NCBI GenBank assembly: GCA_947177605.1
Contig: CAMWUX010000105.1
Span: 1-5,174, forward strand
Direction: 5' to 3'
From: an uncultured Porphyromonadaceae bacterium
GTDB lineage: Bacteria; Bacteroidota; Bacteroidia; Bacteroidales; Muribaculaceae
DNA length: 5,174 nucleotides
The notes under the pieces were generated by a model, which saw nothing but the letters and a program-made list of their open reading frames with translations, did no database searches and was not told the DNA's origin. The translations under genes and the position numbers were made by a program. Below, in pieces: positions 1-5,174 of the stretch (its first letter is position 1; each line of letters starts with the position of its first letter).

Positions 1-1615
1 TTTGGCTTATATTTTTGTGTACGGTTGTGTCGGCGGGCAGTCGCGGATCTTCGGTGGTGAGTGTTCCGTCCCATCCACGGCTGTCTACTAGCACGGTGCG
101 GCATCCGAGGCTCGCGGCGGGCAGAATGTCGTTTTTAATGGAGTCGCCTACTACTATCGTTTGCTCGGGTCGGAGCTCCATAGCTTCGAGTGCTATGCGG
201 AATATCTCGGGTGAGGGCTTGCGTACGCCTACCTCTGTGCTGTCGATCACCACCTCGAAGAAGCGGGCGATACCGAAGTTGGCGAGTACGGAGCGTATAT
301 TGCCGTAGAAGTTGCTCACCAGAGCCAGGCGGCAGCTGCCGGACAATTCGCTGAGCACGGGGCGTGAGCTCTCCACGCAGCTCCGGGCGTAATTGTAGCA
401 CTTCTCGGCTATCGGCTCGGCGAGAGCCGGGTCGGTTCCTTCGATGTGCTTGAGTTCGAGGCGTATTTTCTTTAGCATCACTTCGCGGAAGGTGTCGGTG
501 GGCTTTACTATCGGCTCGTGCTCCATCTCGCGCTCCGCTTCCACGTAGGCGTGGCGGAAAGTATCGCTGTCGACGTTCAGACCGGATTTGGCGTATGCGT
601 CGGCTATAACGTGGCTCCAGTGTGTGCCTCCGGTGTCGAGGGTGCCTCCGTAGTCGAATATCACTCCACGGATGGAGCTCTCACGAAGTTCATGAGTGAG
701 CCTGCGGCATATCGATTCGTGGCGGCAACGCATATAGATGAGCATGGCGTTGAATATCGTGAGTTCCGCAATGAAGTAGATCCACGGGCGGCCTATGAGT
801 AGACATACGAGCAGGGTGATGGTGCGCCAGTTGAATGTGAGGGCGTTGGTCCACTTCATCAGCGGCAGGCTCAGGCGGCGGAAGCGCCGGCGGAAATCTT
901 TCGGTATCTCACCGTCGGGGTATCGGCGGTGAAGCTCGGCGCGCAGAGCCTGCATGGAGCGGGTGGTCACTTCCTGATTGGCGGTATAGTTGGAGTAGAA
1001 TAGCAGTGTGATCTTGCGCCAGAAGTTACCCTTCCAAGGCAGTGCGCGGAGCTGTAGGCGCAGATCGTCGCAGGTGTCGAGTTCGCTACCGGATGCGCCT
1101 TTGAGGAAATAGAGGTGAAATTGGCGGTAATAGTCGGCCAGCGCCGCCTGCTTGGCGTGGCAGATGCCGGCGGCTACGGCTACCGCCCATATCGCCCATG
1201 GGTAGTGGGAAAACCAACCGACGGTGTGATTGGTGCGCAGGCAGATGGATATGTAGATGGCGGCAAACCAGAAGTCGCCGCTAAGGCCGTCGAGTATGCG
1301 GCCTATCCGCGAATACTGCCGGGTGAGTCGGGCGAGCTGTCCGTCGGCGCTGTCGAAGGAGTTGGCCAGCACCAGTAGCAGGAAGCCTCCGAGGTTGATC
1401 CACAGATTGGCGGGATAGAAGGCCACGCCGGCCGCAATGCCTATGAATATGGAGGAGATGGTGATGGCATTGGGGGTGATGTGAAGCCTGCGTGCGATGC
1501 GAGCCCAGAAGTAGCCGATAGGACGGTAGAAAGCCAGATCGATACCCTCTTCGGTATCGAGCGACTTGAGGGAGTCCAAGTAGTCGCGATCCGATGACAA
1601 CTTCTTGCGGCTCAT
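1..1615 (-). CDS. CDP-alcohol phosphatidyltransferase fused to a HAD-family phosphatase domain (3' end outside window)
   Basis: Translating the minus strand from the ATG at 1615 gives 538 codons without a stop, running off the left edge. Residues about 20-180 are a membrane CDP-alcohol phosphatidyltransferase domain: an H-I-T-P-N entry at 45-49, then D88-S-A-D91-G92-Q-L-A95-R96, G105 and D109. This family swaps CMP of CDP-diacylglycerol for an alcohol headgroup. The last acidic residue is D114, one place later than the usual DxxxD. A basic stretch (about 180-258) and two hydrophobic segments (about 258-298) follow. Residues about 316-538 form a subfamily I HAD hydrolase: D321-Y-G-G-T motif I, S434, K466 and G490-D491-S with D496. 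The second Asp of motif I is Gly. A bifunctional enzyme making and dephosphorylating a phosphatidyl-X-phosphate is inference; the headgroup is unknown. The start lies one base after the acyltransferase stop. Confidence 0.9.
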   Translation of the reverse strand, partial: MSRKKLSSDRDYLDSLKSLDTEEGIDLAFYRPIGYFWARIARRLHITPNAITISSIFIGIAAGVAFYPANLWINLGGFLLLVLANSFDSADGQLARLTRQYSRIGRILDGLSGDFWFAAIYISICLRTNHTVGWFSHYPWAIWAVAVAAGICHAKQAALADYYRQFHLYFLKGASGSELDTCDDLRLQLRALPWKGNFWRKITLLFYSNYTANQEVTTRSMQALRAELHRRYPDGEIPKDFRRRFRRLSLPLMKWTNALTFNWRTITLLVCLLIGRPWIYFIAELTIFNAMLIYMRCRHESICRRLTHELRESSIRGVIFDYGGTLDTGGTHWSHVIADAYAKSGLNVDSDTFRHAYVEAEREMEHEPIVKPTDTFREVMLKKIRLELKHIEGTDPALAEPIAEKCYNYARSCVESSRPVLSELSGSCRLALVSNFYGNIRSVLANFGIARFFEVVIDSTEVGVRKPSPEIFRIALEAMELRPEQTIVVGDSIKNDILPAASLGCRTVLVDSRGWDGTLTTEDPRLPADTTVHKNISQ

Positions 1616-1619
1616 ATCA
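1613..1619 (-). promoter_or_regulatory. TGATATG stop/start junction
   Basis: The acyltransferase stop TGA (1619-1617) is followed after a single T by the ATG (1615-1613) of the fusion gene. No separate ribosome site fits in between, so the start probably depends on translation of the acyltransferase. The junction also fixes the start chosen for the fusion gene. Confidence 0.7.
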
Positions 1620-2483
1620 GTGGTAGAGTTTGCGGAGTTCGTAGGTCTTTTCGCGCAGGTATCCGCCGAGCGCTTCCGGGGTGGCGTAGATGCGCTGCTC
1701 TTCCACGCTGATGGGGTTGCCGATCGATATGTGCATCTCCTTACCGACCTTGCGCCATACTTCGGCCGGGAGGCGGAGCGAACGTGCGGGCCAGCAGATG
1801 TGACCGAGGATATTGAACCACCAGCTGTTGGTGCCGTGGAAGAATATCGGTATGACCGGCACGCGGGCCTTATAGATGAGCTGGAGAATGGTAGGCTGCC
1901 ACGGACGGTCCTTGAGGCGTCCGCGCCAGTCGGTCTTGCTCATGGCGCCGGCGGGGAAGAAGCCCATCGGCTCGCCGTCGCGGAGCTGCTTCATGGTCTG
2001 GCGGATGCCGTTGACCGATACCTGGCGCTTCTTCGGGTCGTCGGATGCCCAGGCGTCGACAGCGATGAAGTTGGGGCGCATGGCCGAGATCTTGTTGAGG
2101 ATCATATTCACCATCACGCGGTATTTTGGCCGGCGCGACGAGATGAGATATATCAGGGCGATACCGTCGAGAGCGCCGAAGGGGTGATTGCTCACGGTGA
2201 TGAAGGCGCCTTCGGGCAGATTGTCGAGCACCTGCTCATTGTCGATACGCAACTTGATCTGAAATTCTTCCAGGAGCAGACGGCGCACGAATTCGGGTCC
2301 GGGTGTGTCGCAGCATTTGGCGTGCACGGCATTGACTTTGTCGACCGACAGGAAGTGCAGCAACCGGTTCACGAGCTTTTCATGACCGTCGAGCCGAGGT
2401 ACCATCTGCCGCAGATCTTCATAGTTGAGCACATCGGGGCGAATCTCTTCCGCCTCACTATTATTTATTTGATTTTCTTCCAT
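1617..2483 (-). CDS. PlsC-like lysophospholipid acyltransferase (hemolysin/OlsF-like branch)
   Basis: A 288-residue protein of the 1-acylglycerol-phosphate acyltransferase superfamily, which moves an acyl group from acyl-ACP or acyl-CoA to a lysolipid hydroxyl at the membrane. The catalytic block is N99-H100-P-F-G-A-L-D106, so His and Asp are five residues apart rather than the classical four (HX4D). That spacing fits my recollection of the Bacteroidetes 'hemolysin' acyltransferases with NHPxGGxDG. Next come F-P-A-G at 176-179 (the FPEG-type block) and a V-P-V-I-P-I-F-F-H-G-T-N-S region ending near 220, also typical of that branch. There is no N-terminal GNAT domain as in OlsF; residues 1-90 are polar and helical-looking. 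The start at 2483 lies inside the 3' end of the PAP2-like gene (23-base overlap). The acceptor is unknown: a lyso-inositol lipid, an aminolipid or phosphatidic-acid synthesis are all possible. Confidence 0.9.
   Translation of the reverse strand: MEENQINNSEAEEIRPDVLNYEDLRQMVPRLDGHEKLVNRLLHFLSVDKVNAVHAKCCDTPGPEFVRRLLLEEFQIKLRIDNEQVLDNLPEGAFITVSNHPFGALDGIALIYLISSRRPKYRVMVNMILNKISAMRPNFIAVDAWASDDPKKRQVSVNGIRQTMKQLRDGEPMGFFPAGAMSKTDWRGRLKDRPWQPTILQLIYKARVPVIPIFFHGTNSWWFNILGHICWPARSLRLPAEVWRKVGKEMHISIGNPISVEEQRIYATPEALGGYLREKTYELRKLYH
2461..2483 (-). promoter_or_regulatory. 23-base overlap of PAP2/AUR1-like and acyltransferase genes
   Basis: The acyltransferase ATG at 2483 lies 23 bases before the end of the PAP2-like TAA at 2461. 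The shared part is AT-rich on both readings, unlike the GC-rich interior of both genes, which may help ribosome access at the start. The next in-frame ATG would be codon 27 of the acyltransferase. I prefer 2483 because it gives a complete N-terminal region, but the start is less certain than the catalytic core. Confidence 0.55.
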
Positions 2484-3429
2484 ATTCGGGTGATATAAAG
2501 GATGTGTAGCGGCTCACGAAGCGGCTGAATCCGGGGATGCGCATCAGGCCGTATTCAAATACGATGAAGCCGGCGATGGCGCAACTTATTCCGCCGAGCA
2601 CGTCGAGCAGATAGTGGTGGAACGTATAGATGGCCGTACACCATATACCTACGGTGACGATGCCGAGTATCCATCGCCACAGGGCGGCAACGCGATAGCG
2701 TACGGCATAGATGAATGCCACCAGGGTGTAGGCTGAGTGAAGCGACGGCATTGCGGCGAATACATTGGCATTACGTCCGTAGATACCTTCGAAGATGCTC
2801 AGGCCGGTGAGTGAGTCGAAGGCGCCCAGACCCGCAGTCTCGCCATGAGTGCCGGGCAGAAAGTCGAATCCGTATTGAGCCACGTACCACGGCGGCGCGG
2901 CCGGGTGGATGTAATAGAAGGTGAAGCCGATGAGGTTGACGAGCAGAAACACCATAGCGAAGTGGAGGTACTCGCCGCGGCGACCGGTGAAGTATAGCCA
3001 GAGGCCGAAGATAATAGGCAGTGGCACCCAGCAGAGGTAGAAGATGCCGGCAAGGATATCGGCGACGGTGGAGGTGTGGAGCGCGCACCATTCGTTGGGT
3101 GTTAGCATGATACCTCCGGAAGTGATGCCGAAGAGCGATTTTTCAGTCTCGTAGAGTCCACGGATGTCGACGCTGTTGACCATATAGTTGGGAAGCAGGT
3201 TCATCCAGTCGTAGGAGACGCCGAATAGCGCGAATGGTATCAGCGCCACCACAAGCCGGCGCGGAGCCGGTCCGGCGAAGAATAGGGCTGCGATGAGTAC
3301 AGCCAGTACGAGATGCTCCGGGCGGAATCCGATGAAGAGAGCCGTCACGACAAGCCATACGGCGAGGGCGGCGATACACCAGAGTGTCTGCGATCGTGTG
3401 GGGAGTATGTGCTTACGTGCCACCGGCAT
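2461..3429 (-). CDS. PAP2/AUR1-like membrane transferase, candidate inositol phosphorylceramide synthase
   Basis: A 322-residue multi-pass membrane protein of the PAP2 superfamily. Hydrophobic segments lie near 15-35, 38-53, 57-72, 125-147, 154-174, 233-247, 252-270 and 276-293. The PAP2 catalytic pattern is clear: G-R219-N before M-P-S-L-H231-S, then H271-H272-Y-L-L-D276. The block H175-P-A-A-P-P-W-Y182 ahead of it is the AUR1-like signature that separates these proteins from plain lipid phosphatases. Fungal AUR1 transfers phosphoinositol from phosphatidylinositol to ceramide, with His and Asp acting through a phospho-enzyme. Bacteroidales make dihydroceramides, and the gene follows directly on a PIP synthase, so inositol phosphorylceramide synthase is the best inference. 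A lipid phosphatase or another phospho-headgroup transferase remains possible. Its ATG shares one base with the TAA of the PIP synthase gene, which suggests translational coupling. Confidence 0.88.
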   Translation of the reverse strand: MPVARKHILPTRSQTLWCIAALAVWLVVTALFIGFRPEHLVLAVLIAALFFAGPAPRRLVVALIPFALFGVSYDWMNLLPNYMVNSVDIRGLYETEKSLFGITSGGIMLTPNEWCALHTSTVADILAGIFYLCWVPLPIIFGLWLYFTGRRGEYLHFAMVFLLVNLIGFTFYYIHPAAPPWYVAQYGFDFLPGTHGETAGLGAFDSLTGLSIFEGIYGRNANVFAAMPSLHSAYTLVAFIYAVRYRVAALWRWILGIVTVGIWCTAIYTFHHYLLDVLGGISCAIAGFIVFEYGLMRIPGFSRFVSRYTSFISPEYGRKSNK

Positions 3430-3431
3430 TA
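3427..3431 (-). promoter_or_regulatory. TAATG stop/start overlap (translational coupling)
   Basis: On the minus strand the bases read TAATG: TAA ends the PIP synthase gene and ATG starts the PAP2/AUR1-like gene, sharing one A. Ribosomes finishing the first gene can restart directly on the second, which would keep the two products in step. The arrangement fits enzymes acting one after the other. Confidence 0.75.
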
Positions 3432-4121
3432 TTTCTTCTCTTTAAGGGTAAGCTGGCGGCGGCTGTAGGCCAGACGGGCGAAGGCGGTGATATTGGCGAA
3501 GAGCGCGATGAAGCCCATGGCCCACACCAGAATGAGGTTGGCATCGAATCCGGCGCCGCAAGAGCCGGCTATACCGGTGGCCAAAGTGGCCAAAGAGGTG
3601 ATCACCACTCGCTCCGGACGCTGCAGAAAGCCGATCTTGCACTCAATACCGAGACCTTCGGCACGTGCGCGCACATAGCTCACCATGATACTGCCAACGA
3701 GGGCGAGGAATGTGAGCAGAGCGCCGAGCATCAGGTCGCATGAGAGCATATAGAGCGAGAGAGCGCCGAGGGTGAGCAGTTCGCAATAGCGGTCGAGCAC
3801 TGAGTCGTACATAGCTCCGAAGGTCGACGCCATATTGCCCAGACGGGCTACCTGACCGTCGAGCATATCGAAGAGGGAGAAGCCGATGATGAGGGCGCCG
3901 GCCCATGTGAGCATCGAGAAGTCGACAGGGGCGCCGGTCGGACGCATTGCGGCCCATACGATCACGGCGGCCGCGGCCAGATTGCCGAGGAAGCCGATCG
4001 TGGTGACCACGTTGGGGGTGATGTGGAGCTTGATCATCCCCTTCACTAAAGGATTGATCACAGCGTATATGCCCATCTGCAGATGGTTGCGCGAGTTGGT
4101 TGCTGTCTGTTTGATTTTCAT
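3429..4121 (-). CDS. CDP-alcohol phosphatidyltransferase, probable phosphatidylinositol-phosphate synthase
   Basis: A 230-residue membrane enzyme of the CDP-alcohol phosphatidyltransferase family, normal in length and with about six hydrophobic segments. The complete catalytic signature is present: D85-M-L-D88-G89-Q-V-A92-R93, then G102, D106 and D110. These residues bind the metal ions and the CDP part of CDP-diacylglycerol. H-I-T-P-N sits at 33-37. S-Y-V-R151-A-R153-A-E-G and R168-P-E-R171 match the basic patches that hold inositol phosphate in bacterial phosphatidylinositol-phosphate synthases, so the likely reaction is CDP-diacylglycerol plus inositol 1-phosphate to phosphatidylinositol phosphate. 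Phosphatidylglycerophosphate synthase is the main alternative, but the R-A-R-A-E block and the AUR1-like neighbour favour the inositol role. The 20 bases before the ATG are AT-rich, as usual for Bacteroidota leaders. Confidence 0.92.
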   Translation of the reverse strand: MKIKQTATNSRNHLQMGIYAVINPLVKGMIKLHITPNVVTTIGFLGNLAAAAVIVWAAMRPTGAPVDFSMLTWAGALIIGFSLFDMLDGQVARLGNMASTFGAMYDSVLDRYCELLTLGALSLYMLSCDLMLGALLTFLALVGSIMVSYVRARAEGLGIECKIGFLQRPERVVITSLATLATGIAGSCGAGFDANLILVWAMGFIALFANITAFARLAYSRRQLTLKEKK

Positions 4122-4134
4122 ATCTCTTATGATA

Positions 4135-4674
4135 TTATTGTTCGTTGTCGGATTTGTTGCGGCGGAAAGTGATGAAGTTGACCAGACGGATGGCTGCCGG
4201 ATCGAAGCGCGTCACGCGATACACGAAGTAGCGCTGGAGGACGAAGTTCCAGAACCACGATACGAGCAGCGAGGTCGAGAGGCGGGCGGCGGCATAGTAG
4301 CCGTCGCGGTTGAAGCCTATTGTCTCAAGCCAGTCCCAGTGGTCGAGCAGATAGTATAGGCCTGCGGTACCGTAGGTGTTGAGGAGCAGGCTGCCGATCC
4401 ACACCAGAGTGTATTTCACGGCTACGGCGCGCCAGGAGCAGTCCTGGGCGTGAAATGTGAATTTGAAATTGATGATACAGTTGATCACACCGCCGAGCAG
4501 AGCGCCTATGGCGGTGGAGAGCGCTGTACCGAGCCCGACCCACGCGAAGAGGGCGAAGCCGGTGAAGAGATCGACCCACGAGGCCGTCTGCGAGGCTGCG
4601 GCGGCGCGTACGAAGGAATATACGAGCTTGTCGCTCTTGATGATATTCTTACCTACATTCTTGATTCTTTTCAT
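4135..4674 (-). CDS. GtrA-like four-helix membrane protein
   Basis: A 179-residue membrane protein with four hydrophobic segments at roughly 28-50, 52-72, 86-110 and 125-150, the GtrA family layout. Family marks are A-S-W-V-D-L near 31-36, the G-G-V-I-N-C-I-I-N-F-K-F-T-F block at 61-74 after helix two, and W142-N143-F-V-L-Q-R148-Y-F-V-Y-R at the end of helix four. GtrA proteins are thought to move polyprenyl-linked sugars across the membrane or to help glycosyltransferases, but no reaction is established for most. Between a PIP phosphatase gene and a PIP synthase gene, a role in flipping or decorating an inositol lipid is an attractive inference and no more. A short basic stretch with K-R-I-K and K-S-D-K precedes helix one and would face the cytosol. 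It starts 12 bases after the PgpA-like stop and ends 13 bases before the next start. Confidence 0.87.
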   Translation of the reverse strand: MKRIKNVGKNIIKSDKLVYSFVRAAAASQTASWVDLFTGFALFAWVGLGTALSTAIGALLGGVINCIINFKFTFHAQDCSWRAVAVKYTLVWIGSLLLNTYGTAGLYYLLDHWDWLETIGFNRDGYYAAARLSTSLLVSWFWNFVLQRYFVYRVTRFDPAAIRLVNFITFRRNKSDNEQ

Positions 4675-4686
4675 GGCGCGTAAGGG

Positions 4687-5157
4687 TCAGACGTGAAACA
4701 ATAACCGGATGGCTATGAGCACTACTACGGAGTAGATACCCGACAGGATGTCGTCGGCCATCATGCCGTAGCCGCCGGGCAGGCGCTCCATCGACCGTAT
4801 GCCCAGAGGCTTGAATATGTCGAAGAGGCGGAATAGAGCGAGCGAGAGGAGTATCATCCACCATGGGCTTAGTCCGTTGAGCGGAAGGAGCGATACCCAC
4901 TGGCCTACGGTCTCGTCGGCACACGCTATCACGGGGTCTTTGCCCCAGTAGCGTTCGCTCACGGTGGAAGCCCATGTGCCGGCTATGGTGTAGGCTACGG
5001 TGGCGCCTAATGTAGTCCAGAATGTTACGGCCGGCGAGGCGCAGATTTAGAGGGGCATGAAGAGCACTAAGGCGAGCAGAGCACCCCTCGTGCCGGGTAC
5101 TACCGGAACGTAGCCCACAACGAAGGAGGTGGCGAGCAGTCGCGGAATCAATGGCAT
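4687..5157 (-). pseudogene. PgpA-type phosphatidylglycerophosphatase / PIP phosphatase, interrupted by in-frame TAA
   Basis: From the ATG at 5157 one frame encodes a whole PgpA-type protein of about 156 residues, normal for the family, except that codon 37 (5049-5047) is TAA. The conserved marks lie in one frame on both sides of the stop: P21-G22-T23-R-G25 before it; K72-D73-P74, D81-E82-T-V-G-Q-W87, F-R110-L-F-D113-I-F-K116-P117, G128-G-Y-G and D135-D136 after it. PgpA removes phosphate from phosphatidylglycerophosphate. Beside a PIP synthase, a PgpA homologue is expected to convert phosphatidylinositol phosphate to phosphatidylinositol. No frame slip is needed, so one substitution (for example TAT or TAC, Tyr, to TAA) or a base-call error explains the break. 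A GTG at 4962 could start a 91-residue remnant that keeps D81-E82 but loses the PGTxG segment. The true start may lie further right, outside the window. Confidence 0.85.
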
Positions 5158-5174
5158 TGGTTCCGACGTGATGG

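Larger units (their letters stand above)
1..5157 (-). other. Putative lipid-headgroup operon (six co-directional genes)
   Basis: All six genes run right to left. The spacings in transcription order are 12 bases, 13 bases, a 1-base overlap, a 23-base overlap and a 1-base gap. No hairpin followed by a T-run and no gap large enough for a promoter is visible, so one transcript from a promoter right of 5174 is the simplest reading. The products are all enzymes or membrane proteins of lipid headgroup chemistry. Such tight coupling supports a shared pathway, but whether the last two genes belong to inositol-lipid synthesis or to a separate lipid is not shown by the sequence. Confidence 0.8.

Noticed and set aside
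518..1378. Plus-strand open frames (518-802 and 1115-1378) opposite the fusion gene
   Set aside because: Their products show no domain and they sit wholly opposite the 538-codon frame, whose motifs are continuous.
1605..2498. Long plus-strand open frame (297 codons) opposite the acyltransferase gene
   Set aside because: It mirrors the minus-strand gene almost exactly and has no recognisable domain, while the minus-strand product has clear acyltransferase motifs. GC-rich coding DNA often leaves such antisense frames open.
3886..4359. Plus-strand open frame across the PIP synthase/GtrA junction
   Set aside because: It has no family resemblance and lies antisense to two proteins with strong motifs.
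4675..4686. Possible promoter or terminator between the PgpA-like and GtrA-like genes
   Set aside because: The gap is only 12 bases, with no hairpin and no Bacteroides-type promoter elements that I could recognise.
4649..4975. Minus-strand 108-codon frame starting with an ATG inside the PgpA-like region
   Set aside because: It is out of frame with the PgpA motifs, Arg/His/Pro-rich in the manner of a frame shadow, and overlaps the start of the GtrA-like gene.
5158..5174. Possible end of an upstream myo-inositol-phosphate synthase gene
   Set aside because: Only 17 bases remain. One frame would end in TGA at 5150-5148, overlapping the PgpA-like start, but this is too little to support any gene.

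Overview
The window is a stretch of bacterial DNA that is coding almost end to end. It carries six genes, all on the minus strand and packed head to tail with overlaps or gaps of at most 13 bases, so it reads as one operon transcribed from right to left. The proteins, the inositol-lipid style gene set, the AT-rich leader in front of one gene and the lack of strong Shine-Dalgarno sites suggest a Bacteroidales bacterium. The GC-rich codon use would suit a Muribaculaceae-like gut member, but the family is inference. Both ends of the window cut the operon: the last gene runs off the left edge and the promoter lies beyond the right edge.

In order of transcription the genes are: a PgpA-type phosphatase interrupted by an in-frame TAA (5157 to 4687); a GtrA-like four-helix membrane protein (4674 to 4135); a CDP-alcohol phosphatidyltransferase of the phosphatidylinositol-phosphate synthase type (4121 to 3429); a PAP2/AUR1-like membrane transferase (3429 to 2461); a PlsC-like acyltransferase of the hemolysin/OlsF-like branch (2483 to 1617); and a second CDP-alcohol phosphatidyltransferase fused in frame to a HAD phosphatase domain (1615 to beyond 1). 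The last reading frame is open over 538 codons and is the longest in the window.

The first four genes match the bacterial inositol-lipid route known from gut Bacteroides: inositol phosphate plus CDP-diacylglycerol gives phosphatidylinositol phosphate, a PgpA-like phosphatase gives phosphatidylinositol, and an AUR1-like enzyme can move phosphoinositol onto a (dihydro)ceramide. A myo-inositol-phosphate synthase gene would be expected just beyond the right edge, but it is not in the window. The two distal genes extend the operon with an acyltransferase and a second headgroup transferase that carries its own candidate phosphatase. The most notable points are that fusion, its off-consensus residues in both catalytic motifs, and the interrupted PgpA gene. 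Together they raise the possibility that the HAD domain serves as an alternative phosphatase. No RNA gene, CRISPR array, mobile element, terminator or intergenic promoter was seen.
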